A stretch of DNA of 64,000 nt from positions 20,012-84,011 of the forward strand of contig NW_027417080.1 of NCBI RefSeq assembly GCF_009905375.1. Direction: 5' to 3'. The notes under the pieces were generated by a model. That model saw nothing but the letters and a program-made list of their open reading frames with translations. It had not been told where the DNA came from and made no database searches. This document shows, piece by piece, positions 50,301-61,737 of this stretch. The position numbers and the translations under genes were made by a program. The first letter of the stretch is position 1; each line of letters begins with the position of its first letter. This DNA comes from Apium graveolens. Its lineage: Eukaryota > Streptophyta > Magnoliopsida > Apiales > Apiaceae.

Positions 50301-53300
50301 CCCATTCCTCCACCAGGTCCTCCACCCGACCCGACGCCTCCATGTCCCTCTTCCCCAATAGGCGTCCCACTCGAATTACTGCTTTCCCCCACTGCTAAGC
50401 CCCCATTTTTTACAGAACCCTGTAACCCAACCTGATTGATGCTCTTCTCTAAATTCTTTGACAGACCCATGTGCGTCGACTGAAGCCCAGTTATAGTAGA
50501 CTGCATCTATCTTTGAAATTTCACTTGATTCTCCTTTATTGATGTAATTAAAGACTCCTGGTGTTCTCTAGAGTGGCTAATTCGTCCCTCCAAACGAATT
50601 GTAGCCTCTTCTAGCTTATTCTCCTGCCTCTTCAGTGTCTCTTCCATACAAGATAGAAACCTATTTGCCAGTGCTTGTTCCATCGCTGCCACTGCAGCTT
50701 TTAACGCCGCCGACACTTCTTCAGCCACGGTTGTACGGATCGTGTTGTGTATGGATGTAACCCCTTGTTCCAGCTCATCCAAACGTTGTTTTGTATCCTT
50801 TGGCACCATCGATCTACTGCTCTGATACCAGATTTTGCTGTGAATCAAACTCACTTCTACTACTTAAATAGTTGCACAGGTATATAACTTCGATACTAGA
50901 TAATAATAATAATGTTTAACAGGAAAATGAACAAGATATGACTCCTATTATCGACAAGAACAATAGAGCCTCGCCAATCGTTCGAGATGATTGGTCTCTC
51001 CTACATAAGCACTGTAATAAAACTCCACATAACCCTAATTTTCCTCTTCCCCCGAATAAGTAATCACAATTCTGATTCTATCTACTCCCCGCTGGAGTTA
51101 CCAAACTGCCCCTGTCTTTTAAATTACCAAACTGCCCTGGTCTTGCTCTGTTTCTCTTTTCTTGTCCTTGGTATTTTTCCTTGAATAAGTTAACAGCACA
51201 GGTGCCTTATGTGGGTTCCCTGCACTGTGTATGATGCCTTTTTTTGAATATTGTCTGTTGGCAATGTGTATTTTGCATATTTTAGTCATTCTTTGTCATT
51301 AATACTACACGAGGATGGTTGCTTTGATGTGTTCAATTCATAGATGCTGCTAATACTTGGAAATGCCAAAGTTTTTTAAAATATCGCAAACAACCACCAA
51401 AATATTTAGCGGAGCAGCATTTTCTGAACGGATCGAACCAACCATTTCTGCTAGATAAATGTATGACGAAGAATGGTGGAGATATTTGGAATACAGATTT
51501 CCTATAAAGATTGTAGGACAGGCTTTGGACAACTAGATGGATCATATACATGCAAAGAAAGTAAATGGTTTTGTGATAAGCTTAAGAATATAAATACATA
51601 ATGAAACATTTATTTGTTAGAGAAATTCATGACAAAAATGTTATATTCTTGATTTATAGAGTTAAATGCACTTTGTACCCTCAAACAAAGTTGAAAAAAC
51701 AATTTTGTATCAGAACTTTCAGAAATACAACTTGCACCCCTCAACTTCGACTTGCTAAGTCAGTATGCACCCTTTTGCAGATTATAATTAAAATGATAAG
51801 GGGTAAAACTGGAATTTCATTTTAAAATGTAAATAAATTTTAGTTAGAATTTCAAATACAAGTTAAAATATTTATAAAAATGATTTCTTTTATATTAAAT
51901 ATTAATATTGACCAAAATATTTTTATTAAATGCACATGAAATAATAATGACGTCAAAGAATTAAAAATGAAACAATTAGATTTAAATTAAGTATATAATT
52001 AAAAAAATATAAAAAGTCATTTTGAATTTACTTTTGGTAAAATTATATAATTTTTGGCATTATTATAACTAAAATTTGAAACTCAACTAAATAGTATTAT
52101 TCGAAAATTTTAAAGTTCTTATTTTATAGCTATAATAATAAAGTTCAGTTTTTAATATAATCTGAAAAATAAGAAATTTAGTTTAGTTAATATTTTACTG
52201 AAATTCCCATTTTACCCCTTACTTTTTTAATTATAACAGTCAAAGGGGTGCTTCCTGATTTGGCGGGTTGAAGTAGAGGGGTGCAAACTGAGTTTCCAAT
52301 ACTCTTGATACACATTTGTTTTTGAAACAAAATAAGAGGGTGCAAAGTGCATTTAACCCTGAATTATATGAATGTACAAAACTTTGATGTGCCTTTGCTT
52401 GTCATGTAGAGGAAGAATGATTGCTCAAGTTTTTACAGTGCACAGAATGCACTCATAAGAAATTAACACTAATATATCATCAGGAACTGTGGACGATCTT
52501 GGATATGGATAAGAAATTAACTGATCCCATCTTAAAGTTGGGCACAACTTTCTGCATGAGCTAATTAAACGAACTATTGAATTTGATATTCTTAGACACA
52601 TCTGTTTTAATATTATAACAAGGACTTTCTGCAGGTACGTGGCGTAAGCTCAAATATATTGGTAATGCTAGAGTACCCATCTTAAAGTTGGAGCACAACC
52701 TTCAAAATATCTCTTGTGATATCTCCATCAATAATTTGAACGGTCAAATGAAGTCCAAGTTGCTGTTCTGGATCAATGATATTGATGGACGCTTTCGTGA
52801 TATGGTTTTGCTAGTATGTCCCCATGTCAAAGAATAAGTGCTATCTTGGGAAGTATAACTGTATAAGGACCATTTTGACCCTTTTTTATGTACAGGTCAA
52901 GGAATGGGCCAAAGCACATGATATCAATGATTCAAAGTCTGGGTCTTTGAATTCATATTCTCTCAGTTTGCTGATTATCTTTCATTTTCAGGTATATCAG
53001 TATCTTCTATTTGTGTTAATAAATTTGCTGCACTGTAAATGGTTTCCAATCAAGTGAGTAGTTATTTTTAAAGTTTAGAAGGATAACAAGTAATGATTAA
53101 AAGACATCATAAATAATTAAAACGTGCATAAAGGGAAGACAACATAGCATATCAAATTGTTTTTGCATCATGTAATTAGTATCCTTTTTTAGGGATTTTG
53201 CCTTGTGCATAAATAGCTTAGAATAATTTGATGCTTGTGTTTGTTTTGGATGATTTTGGTATATAACTGATTTTCCAAATGTCTTCTGGTCTATAGAAAT

Positions 53301-56300
53301 GTTATTTTAGTATAAGAGCTTGATTGCTTAATTAGTATCTATAATTCGACTCTTGTATTTTTTTTGGATGATTCTAGTATATAACGGATTTTCCACATGT
53401 CTTCTGGTCTATACAAAAGTTATTTTAGTATAAGAGCTTGGTTGCTTAATTTTTTTGGCTAATTTAATATTATGTTTATTATAACATGAAAGTCTGAACT
53501 TCTACATTGTTTATCTTGATACCATTCTCCAATATTTCGCACAGACATGCGTACCTGCAATTCTACCTCCTCTTAAAGATATATATCCAGGAAATTTGTC
53601 GGATGACCTTAAAGGTACCCTTTATGATAAATTTATATATTATTGGACAACATTTAGTTACATTTTTTTTATATTTTTGCTTGTTATATTTGAAATGCAA
53701 GTCTAGCTAAACTTTCCTGCCTCACTCTCAATTTGATGAACATATCTCATTGGAGTATTATGTGCCTGCCCCTGCCTAATTCAAATTCTTAAATATGAAT
53801 ATCTCATCTCTCTCTATATATATATGTAGTGGTTGTAGTGCATATCTTTGGTTTCGAGTGGGAAATGCTGGGTTTGCTTGGTTTAGTTTAGTTATATATA
53901 ACTATAAGGTGTATGTTCTGAATATAAACTGACGGCAACAAGTGAAATGATGGTACATCGGCTTACAGTGTACTGACTACTGACTACTAACTTAGCCTGT
54001 TAAAACCTAATTTAATGGGGTCAAGCTAAGAGTCTAATTGGGGGCTAAAAATCTGATTCCAAAATTACACAATATAGATACAGGATATATTGTACCCTCT
54101 ATGGTAAATCAAGTTGTTTAAATATAATAGGGCTTTCTATTGCTGAAGTCCTCAGAGATCGTATTGCAGGCTAATTCAGTAATCTTTTTTAGACGTAAGG
54201 GGTACAAACACTATATATATTTCATATGTGGGTACAAAAAATTTAGTCATTTTATGTATAGGGTTTAATTTAAAACATGTACTGAAAATCCTAGAGATTT
54301 ATCGCTGTGATTTAAACTTCATGCATTTCATGATGATTGCATGATGTAAAAATATGTGCAGAGATTAACATCCTGCAATCTGAAAATCATCTGTTTTGGT
54401 AGGAAGATTAACATCATGCGATCTGAAAATCATCTGTTTTGGTAGGGAATATCATCGTTTGAAATTTATGTCAGTTAATTAAGGTTCTAATTTATTGCAC
54501 TACTACACATTTTAACTTGCATAATATTCATTTTTGAACTTGCATAGCACTTTCAAGTACTATGTAAGCCAGTGCTATGCAAGTGAAATCCAGTTACATA
54601 ACACTTTTTTTTGTGCTATCCAAGTTCATTACTTAGATAACACTTCTTGAAAGAGCTATGCAAGTACGTTCTACCTAAGCGAAACACTACATCAGCATTT
54701 CTTCAAACGCTATCTAAGACTATTAAATTGAAAACTCTACCTACTTACGTAGCTCTTTAAAATCGCTGTGCAAGTAGTCCACCATTTAAATAAAATAAAT
54801 ATTTCTATTGCACTTTTTCAAAATCCCAGTTTAATTGTTTTTTCAGCCACTATTATTTTTACAAAAACATTTCACAACTACAGTTATAAATAGGCTATAA
54901 CCAATTCCGATATAAAAATTAGACTAGCAACTCGTATTGCTTCGCTATAACCCAAATTAATTCCAGATATCAAAATGTTACAATAAAATAGCATACTTCA
55001 AAAAAATTCAAATATCAGCATGTTACAGTAAAACATCAAAATCTACTTCTTTAGCTATTTGTTCTTGAGAAACAATATAGCATCCAACTGTAATCAAATT
55101 CTCAGCCAATTTTCCACTCTTAAAATTGATACATATGTGTATCTGTAGATTGTATGAATTGCAGCTGGCTTCATCTTAATCGAAGATATATTCTCTGCAC
55201 CCATGGTATGTAAATATAAACATGGATTGTTGCAAGGCTGAATCAATAAAAAATGCGTCTGCATCATTTAATATTACCAAGTCAATCAATGCAGGCTTAG
55301 TCTTGGTTAAGACAAAATTGACACGTGAAATATTAATAACTAAACGTACCATTTGAATCATCTGCCACATTTTCTTTTGCATCATACATATGCGGTCTGC
55401 ACCCTGCAAATATGATTAGCTCATTTCAAGATCTTTAGAATGATACATACATTAAATTCTCATAAGAGTTTTAAGAAATTGGAATTATGGATTATTGTGA
55501 GGGTTCAATGTTATCCCCATTGCAACATCAACTAAATTTTTTATCAAGAATAGTATTAATTCAGTAATAAACTTCAAAGTTTTTAGAAACTTACACCTTC
55601 TAGTTGCCTACTTTCCACAATATAGTATAGCCTTTGTTTGTTCTGACTGAAATATAAAAAGATAGAAAAATCAGGCATTTCCCTCAATTCTAAGTTCGTA
55701 TAAAAACTAAGTTAAATCTAACCAAGAAGAAAAGTTTATTACACTGGATGGAAATCTAGGTTCCTTGCAGAATAATGACAAGACCATTTGGCAATAAAGG
55801 TCTAGCTCTCTTCTGCACGGTTTAAAGTCAATAGTGTGATAAACCATTTCTGGATTAGCACTATTAGGCTTCACCGTAGATGCCAGCACTACTATAAAGA
55901 TAAATGAAATGATGTAATGGAATAATAAAAGGGAGAAAATGCTATCAAGGCGAAATACGAAAATGTAAAACTTAGGTATGACACCGTAGTAAACTTAAAT
56001 AAACATGAAAATGTACACGCCTCTGTCAAAGTGACAAATATATCTCAATCGGTATATATAGACTATAGTATGTATTACTATGATTTTCAGAAGTATAAAA
56101 ACATACCTTTACCAATATTGGTTGTCCATGCTTTAAACTACTACTACTACTACTACGTACTTACATCGAGTTTAGAGCTTTCGAGAGTATCTTGTTCTCT
56201 GAATTCTACTATAAGGCTACCAAAATCGCACTAGCTTTCAACTTCCCAGTATTTAAGCTACAAATATAAACTAGACTATACTTTGGAATTCTAAAAATGA

Positions 56301-59300
56301 TCTTTGAGATTTCTTAGTGGGGTTCCCAAACTGGCAATAATTATGGTAAACACATATTATACTTATATAAATGGTCATTAAAACTTGCTATTTTTGTGAC
56401 AGGACTGGAAAATCAGAGAAGATCTTCACTTAAATTATAGGTAAATTTTAGAGTGTGTTTTTTTATCAGAAGGTCCTCCCCTCTTCAAGTATTCCTCAAC
56501 CACACCTTTGCCACCCTCTTGGGGCGTCAAATTTCCAAAATCTTAAAATACAAGACTTTTGATCATTTCTTTGCAGAAATTTTACCCTCTCTTGTGCTTT
56601 TTTTAAACTCTAAAGAACATAGAGAAACGACCTACACGAATAACATCTATAGATTCTCAATCAAACTCAACATTAACCAAATAAATTTACTGAAATTTTG
56701 AAACTTATATTCTGATTTTTCCAAAGAAGATAAGAAAAACTAGGGTGACTAACAACATTGATCAAGGCCGGACCAAATTTAGATTATCTTTCAATTGCAA
56801 ACTCTTACAAAGTAAATAAGTCATTATGGTAAATATAAATTATACTTATGTGTGAAACCTCTAATTTTCAATCATATCTTTTCACATCTAGAAAAATTGA
56901 TGTGAATAACATGGCTAATTCCAAGTATCATGGAATCCAGGAAGACACAGTGACTACAATCAAAAAAATGTTCAGGATTAGCTCTCTTTCTGGGATAAGA
57001 TCAATTCTATAAATATAAGGATGTGCATATTATCGCAACTGAGATAATATAGTTATGTCAGGTATATAAGTTGGGTTGCTCATATCAGCATCAAGCACCT
57101 TCATTTGGTCTAATTATGAACAACTAAATTAAACACAAAAGATAAACCTCTAACTAAGCATGCCAGATGCAGTACTAAAACAGGGAAAACAAGTGAAGAA
57201 TAACCCCTAATTAAAACCTCTAAAATTAAAAATCCATCAAGTTAAAAAACCTAATCGAAAACCCTAAATTAGGAAACCCATAATTTGAATACTCACGAAT
57301 TGATATGAGTGTGATATGAAGGCAGGATACTCACAAATCGTATAAGATTAACATGATGGTCAGGATTGGCTCTATGAAATTCGTTTGATTAATTTGTTCG
57401 AATTTAAGGCAGAGTGATTGATAAAGACCCAGACACCATACCTCAGAGAAGATCCGGAAAAACTTTCCGATGGAGGTTCAAAGTGCTTGCTCAATTTTCC
57501 CAGACTGGTTCTATGAATTGCCTCGATCAGTGCGGGGACGGACAGACGCATTGTGTTGAAGAAATAAAGTACTCCTTTTTGATAACTTACAATACGTTTA
57601 CTTCACTAGCGCTTCTAAAACCGTTAACTAGGTATTTAAAAATAAATTAAAAATAAAATTAATTACTTAGCATACACTATCATATATAACACTTGCCCAA
57701 ACGCCATACAACTTAAAACTTACATAGCACTTGCCAAATAAACGCTATGTTAGTATTAATTTTTAATTTATGTATATTTTTAATTTTACTTGGTATGACC
57801 TTGCATAGCATTTTTTTGAAAAACGTTATGTAAGTTGCTTTCTTGCATAGCACATAAAAAAAAGAGCTATTTAAGTAGTGTCTCCTAAGTTCAAATTTGT
57901 AGTAGTGTTGGTTTAATTTATATATTATCTTTTTTGGTATGAAGTAAGATAGAATCCTGGTTGCATGAAAACGTGAAAGCACTTTTAGAATTTTGCAGTT
58001 CCAAGTTCGAAAATAGATTTCACTGAATAAGATAATGATGGTTTCTATACAGGTTTGAGAACTGTTGCTGAGAAACATGTTGAAGAAATATGTGCTGCAA
58101 ACATAAACAAGTTTCGATTGGATAAGTCTAGGCAGATAAACGAAAGTTCTTTATCTACTCTGCTCATTTCTTTTTTCGCGAAGGTACTTATCTTTTTGAT
58201 CTCCAAACATATTTTGGCATATAATTTAGACAACTATGAATTTATGACCTGCCAAAAATGACAAACACAATTCAATTTATGGTTTACATGTATATAACAG
58301 TACTTAAGATAATAGCTTAAATATAGATTCACTTTATTACCACATATATATATATATATATTAGTTAATAGTATGAACCTTTTAGTGGATATCATAGCAA
58401 GTTCCAGAACTTTCAACTATACCGTTGCAGATTTATATATTGGACATGTTTTTGCCATTATTTTTAATCAGTAAAAGAAGTCTTGGCCAGATTAAAATTC
58501 TCGTAAAAGCACCCATTATTTATATTGCTCGTGCATTTCTTCAGAAAGGTTATACTTTGTTAGTTTGTCACTTATAGTTCGGTCTCTGCAGCTCCTGAAT
58601 TTTGATTGTCACAAATATTTAAAAAGTTTATACTTTGTAAGTGTGTCACTTATAGTTATAGTTCGGTCTCTGCAGCTCCTGAATTTTGAATTTCACAAAT
58701 ATTTGGTTCATTCTCTTTACTCATTGTACTGTTCTACCAATAATAAATTGTGCATAACTCGGACTCCCTCGATTTTTTTGTTTTGATTTGGTTTTGGTAT
58801 TTAGCATGAAAGATGTTTAAATCTTGTAGTTTACATGCCTACTTCATAGATTAATCGTGGCTTGTAAGGTTGTACTACGTTGTGTTTGTTTATGATATAT
58901 ACGAGTCATCTATGTTATCTATATTGATTAATTATTTTTTCATGATAAATATCGCTTCACTTGCAGTGCAAACTATCTTATCTATCATATGATTTGGAAC
59001 TTGGGTGTGGTTTGGAACTACAACCTAAAAAAAAAAATTAGATAGAGAGAACCTCAGGAAATTGCACTGATGTTGCTTTTTAGTTAGAAATTGCACCATA
59101 TCACCAGCCACTAATTTTCCCTGATGATAATCTTGGAAATTTGCATATTAGCATTCTGGTATCTGTGACTTATGAGCATGATACTTTCTTTTTGTTGTCT
59201 TTTGCAGTTTTCTGACATTAATACGAGGGCTTCAATCCAAGGCATTAGCCCTTACTCTGGACAGTGGGAAGATATAGGGAGCAACATGACATGGCTACCC

Positions 59301-60087
59301 AGAACGTATGCACTTTATGTATGTTACATCCCCCCATGCATCCCCTTCTGGTATTCCTTTACTTCCAGATTTTGTTACAGACGTTTTCTCCCACACACAC
59401 TGATGGCATGTCTTTCTTAAATGAATCAATTATTTACCTGCTGAATACATTCTATCCCAACCTCCATATTTAACTTTATTTATAATGTATTCTTAGGTTG
59501 AGGATCCTTTTGAGCAGCCTGTTAATACTGCAAGGAGTGTTATTGACAAACATCTAATAAGAATAGCAGATGCTTTTCGGACAACCTACTTTAAACTTAC
59601 CTCACATAATCATAATCGGAGCACTCTCCTTGCTGCGCTAATCAAGCGAGATCGATTATCATATGAGACAAGATCAGCAACAGCCAGAAATTCAAATAAT
59701 CCTGGAAACTATCAGCCACAGATAGACAGGGCTTTATCATCACCTTTACAGGCACATCATTCTCGCAGCACAGTAGTTAACCTCAATCCGAACATGCACA
59801 GACCCGTTCCATCAAATCAAAACACAGTGGTTAACCTCAATCGGAACATGCACAGACCAGTTCCATCAAATCAAAACACAGTGGTTAACCTCAATCCGAA
59901 CATTTACAGACCGGTTCCATCAAATCAAAACACAGTGGTTAACCTCAATCCGAACATGCACAGACCAGTTCAATCAAATCAAAACACAGCGGCTGACATC
60001 CGCCCCCACCACGTAAACTTTAACAGAGCAGTTCAAGCAAATTACAATCGAATTCAACAGACTTGGAGGTCAAAACCCAACAGTTAA
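44381..60087 (+). CDS. HESO1: HESO1-like terminal uridylyltransferase (HEN1 SUPPRESSOR 1)
   Basis: Eight coding exons: 44381-44519, 44988-45152, 52635-52813, 52896-52991, 53545-53614, 58053-58183, 59208-59318, 59497-60087. All introns are GT..AG and phases agree, giving 493 residues. HESO1 adds uridines to 3' ends of small RNAs that lack HEN1 methylation, leading to their decay. Residues 53-70 hold the nucleotidyltransferase signature [18 protein letters not shown] with catalytic Asp66 and Asp68; Asp130 (ISCDISI) is the probable third. The PAP-associated part includes [14 protein letters not shown] (exon 4) and [14 protein letters not shown] (exon 8). The tail is Asn/Pro-rich with an 18-residue repeat. 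Introns 2 and 5 are swollen by transposons, but no coding lesion is seen. Confidence 0.92.
45166..45311 (+). repeat. Tandem duplication, 73-bp unit, HESO1 intron 2
   Basis: AGATCTTGATACTATTTA starts at 45166 and 45239; the two units differ at a few positions. Confidence 0.8.
45627..46012 (-). repeat. Reina-like element 3' LTR
   Basis: 386 bp, TGCTGTGAATC ... CCCTGCA. A purine-rich tract in element sense adjoins it on the inner side. Confidence 0.92.
45907..48940 (-). pseudogene. Reina-like pol: RT, RNase H, integrase, chromodomain, with two lesions
   Basis: In element order: RT from [20 protein letters not shown] to ALNKVTV, a small deletion with frameshift near 48530, RT continuing at [10 protein letters not shown] with [10 protein letters not shown], RNase H ([13 protein letters not shown]), integrase HHCC ([10 protein letters not shown]), integrase core ([28 protein letters not shown]), and a TAA near 46471 before [14 protein letters not shown]. 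The C-terminal chromodomain carries [17 protein letters not shown]. In plants, chromodomains of this type are thought to direct integration to marked chromatin. The frame enters the 3' LTR, as is usual for this lineage. Confidence 0.9.
48950..50809 (-). pseudogene. Reina-like gag and protease with one stop in gag and one before RT
   Basis: The likely start is [16 protein letters not shown] at 50809. A TAG (50507-50509) follows FQR, then the frame continues with the retrotransposon gag domain ([28 protein letters not shown]), zinc knuckle [14 protein letters not shown] and the aspartic protease motif [15 protein letters not shown] at about 48947-48949 separates it from RT in the same frame. 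Each lesion looks like a single base change. Confidence 0.88.
50836..51224 (-). repeat. Reina-like element 5' LTR
   Basis: 389 bp, same ends as the 3' LTR and five bases from the primer site. Confidence 0.92.
51659..52359. mobile_element. Mutator-type MITE with long terminal inverted repeats, HESO1 intron 2
   Basis: Arms of about 170 bp are inverted copies of each other, beginning GAGTTAAATGCACTTTGTAC and, on the other strand, GGGTTAAATGCACTTTGCAC. The 9-bp flanks TGATTTATA (51650-51658) and TGAATTATA (52360-52368) differ at one position, which fits a MULE target duplication. No coding sequence is present. Confidence 0.82.
53243..53460 (+). repeat. Tandem duplication, about 119-bp unit, HESO1 intron 4
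   Basis: TTTTGGATGATT starts at 53243 and 53362, and the following ~95 bp are similar in both. Confidence 0.75.
54362..54447 (+). repeat. Tandem duplication, 43-bp unit, HESO1 intron 5
   Basis: AGATTAACATC starts at 54362 and 54405; three differences between units. It lies 50 bp before the CACTA element. Confidence 0.85.
54498..57907. mobile_element. Non-autonomous CACTA element in HESO1 intron 5
   Basis: Termini CACTACTACA and TGTAGTAGTG, with TIR similarity extending to about 20 bp. TTG is duplicated on both sides (54495-54497 and 57908-57910), as expected for CACTA. Subterminal regions at both ends carry repeats of GCATAGCAC and GCTATGCAAG. No transposase is recognised in the 3.4 kb; the interior (55000-57600) is AT-rich with no gene I can support. 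Confidence 0.88.
58547..58705 (+). repeat. Tandem duplication, about 80-bp unit, HESO1 intron 6
   Basis: TTATACTTTGT followed by CACTTATAGTTCGGTCTCTG occurs twice, with a small TATAGT insertion in the second unit. Confidence 0.75.
59776..59991 (+). repeat. 54-bp coding minisatellite in the HESO1 C-terminus
   Basis: Four units of 54 bp encode 18 residues of the form [18 protein letters not shown]. Units differ by a few substitutions (Pro/Arg, Met-His/Ile-Tyr, Pro/Gln). All keep the frame. Confidence 0.95.
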
Positions 60088-60440
60088 AGGCATCCTTAAT
60101 TGTAAATTAGGAAGTTGTTTTTGTGCTCATTTTTGCGTCAAGTTTTCGCCTAGATTTTGCTGTACATTGATTTTTTTTTCTTTAGTCTATGAGAAAGATT
60201 GCTTGTTCAGTGTCCGTGGACACAGAGCTGTACAATTGTGCTACAGTTTCCTTTTAAAAACTGTGTGAGTGGTGTGGGTGGGGGTGTACTAGATAGTCCT
60301 GAAAGGAAACCATTGTTTTGGCTGCTGCATTGAAGATTTCACGGATCAACTCTGATTTTTTGAATAATAGCTTATTTCTAGTTTTTCTGACATTTAAATA
60401 ATGACTTGTTGGCAGATTTTTTAGCGTTCTTGGGTACAAC
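60088..60440 (+). other. HESO1 3' UTR and flank
   Basis: No coding sequence. T-rich, with a TG-rich stretch at 60262-60290. The polyadenylation site was not pinned down. Confidence 0.4.
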
Positions 60441-61230
60441 CAGTGTTCTAAAAATCGGCCGATTAACCGATTAATCGGAGTTTGGACGGGTCCTGTCTCG
60501 ATTAATCGTTAATCGGGTCAAAGTACGGTTTTTTGAAAAATTGGTCAAAAGTCGGGCAGTTCGGAAAAAATCGGCCGAATCGGGTCAAAAATCGGCCGAA
60601 TCGGTCAAAGTTTGAAATTAATAAAAAAAATATTTTTTTTTAAAAAATAAAGTTTTGTTAAAATAATCATTAACATTTAACATTTAATAATTAATAATGA
60701 TAATAATATATTAATATCTTGACTCTATACAAATCCCTAAATCCTCTATACAAATCCTTAATGAATTATTCTCAAATCTCAATACTCAACTTGCTTACTC
60801 AATAGATTCACAATTTTGGTATTCTAAATTTATTCAATAGTTATCACTTAAATATCAAGTAGGTAGTAATTTAAAATCTTAAGATTTGAATTTGTACATA
60901 ATAATTTCTAATTATCAAGTAATAGTAGTTAGTAGTAGATAATTAGTATAAATTACTTAAATATCATTTATGGACTCGTGATAGTAGTTTTTTTTTTTAT
61001 AAATCTTACTATTAAAACATTAATACTGAATTAATGACATGTGGTTTTAGTTTTATAAATCTTATGGAAGGGTAATGACATTTAAATAGAATTATTTTTT
61101 ATTATTTACTAAATAAATTTATTCCGATTATAACTCCGATTAATCAATCCGATTAATCACCGATTATCCGATTAATCACTGAAAAATCCCTCTACCGAAC
61201 AATTCCGATTCCCGTTTTTTTAGAACACTG
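60441..61230. mobile_element. hAT-type MITE
   Basis: Termini CAGTGTTCTAAAAA and TTTTTTAGAACACTG. The 8-bp flanks GGTACAAC (60433-60440) and GGTACGAC (61231-61238) differ at one position. Both subterminal regions are filled with CCGATTAATCGG-like words. No coding sequence. Confidence 0.88.
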
Positions 61231-61456
61231 GGTACGACACATTGTTAATAGCCCTGTCATGTTTTACGTGTTCTCAATAAAGGGGCTCCCTCTTGTTTTC
61301 TTGACGAAGTTCAGTTTTACCAGATTTCTTAACGCAACTGATATTTATACCATAAAAAGGGAGCCACGATAAAGGAGTTGCACGTTTTTTTAATGAAGCT
61401 ACGTAGGTTATAATCTGTGGGGATGTAGGAGGGGCCTAAATCCATACGAGGTTGTT

Positions 61457-61734
61457 AGAGCACCAGCGGCGCGGTCTTAGTTGCCGTTGTACAAAAATAA
61501 AAATAAAAATAAACATTATTTATATTATTTAAATGTAAAAGTAATGTAAAAGCATATGAAATATGCACCTTTGGTATATATATTCATCATAAGAGGTTTA
61601 AGGGGCCTATAATATGAATACAATATTAATATTATTTTGGAAAGAGTGAAAAGGAAGTAATTGACCAATTTTTGTGGTGGCTGACTTGTGGGGTCTGGAA
61701 GTTGAGAAAAGCGGTTCTGCCGCTGCGGATGCTC
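61457..61734. mobile_element. PIF/Harbinger (Tourist-like) MITE
   Basis: Termini GAGCACCAGCGGCG and CGCTGCGGATGCTC form imperfect inverted repeats. TTA is duplicated at 61454-61456 and 61735-61737, as for PIF/Harbinger. Length is 278 bp, with no coding sequence. The stretch 61231-61456 outside it shows nothing further. Confidence 0.8.
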
Positions 61735-61737
61735 TTA

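Larger units (their letters stand above)
45627..51224 (-). mobile_element. Ty3/Gypsy chromovirus (Reina-like), near-intact, in HESO1 intron 2
   Basis: CTGTG flanks both ends (45622-45626 and 51225-51229). The LTRs (45627-46012 and 50836-51224) differ by three substitutions and one TAA unit, so the insertion is recent. The primer site (TGGTATCAGAGC) is at 50819-50830 on the minus strand. The short LTRs, total of 5.6 kb, gag style and integrase chromodomain fit the Reina lineage. Orientation is opposite to HESO1. Confidence 0.95.

Noticed and set aside
44381..60087. Poly(A) polymerase, URT1 or a plastid nucleotidyltransferase as the identity of the split gene
   Set aside because: Exon-by-exon similarity, total length and the Asn/Pro-rich tail fit HESO1 better; no long N-terminal extension of the URT1 type is present.
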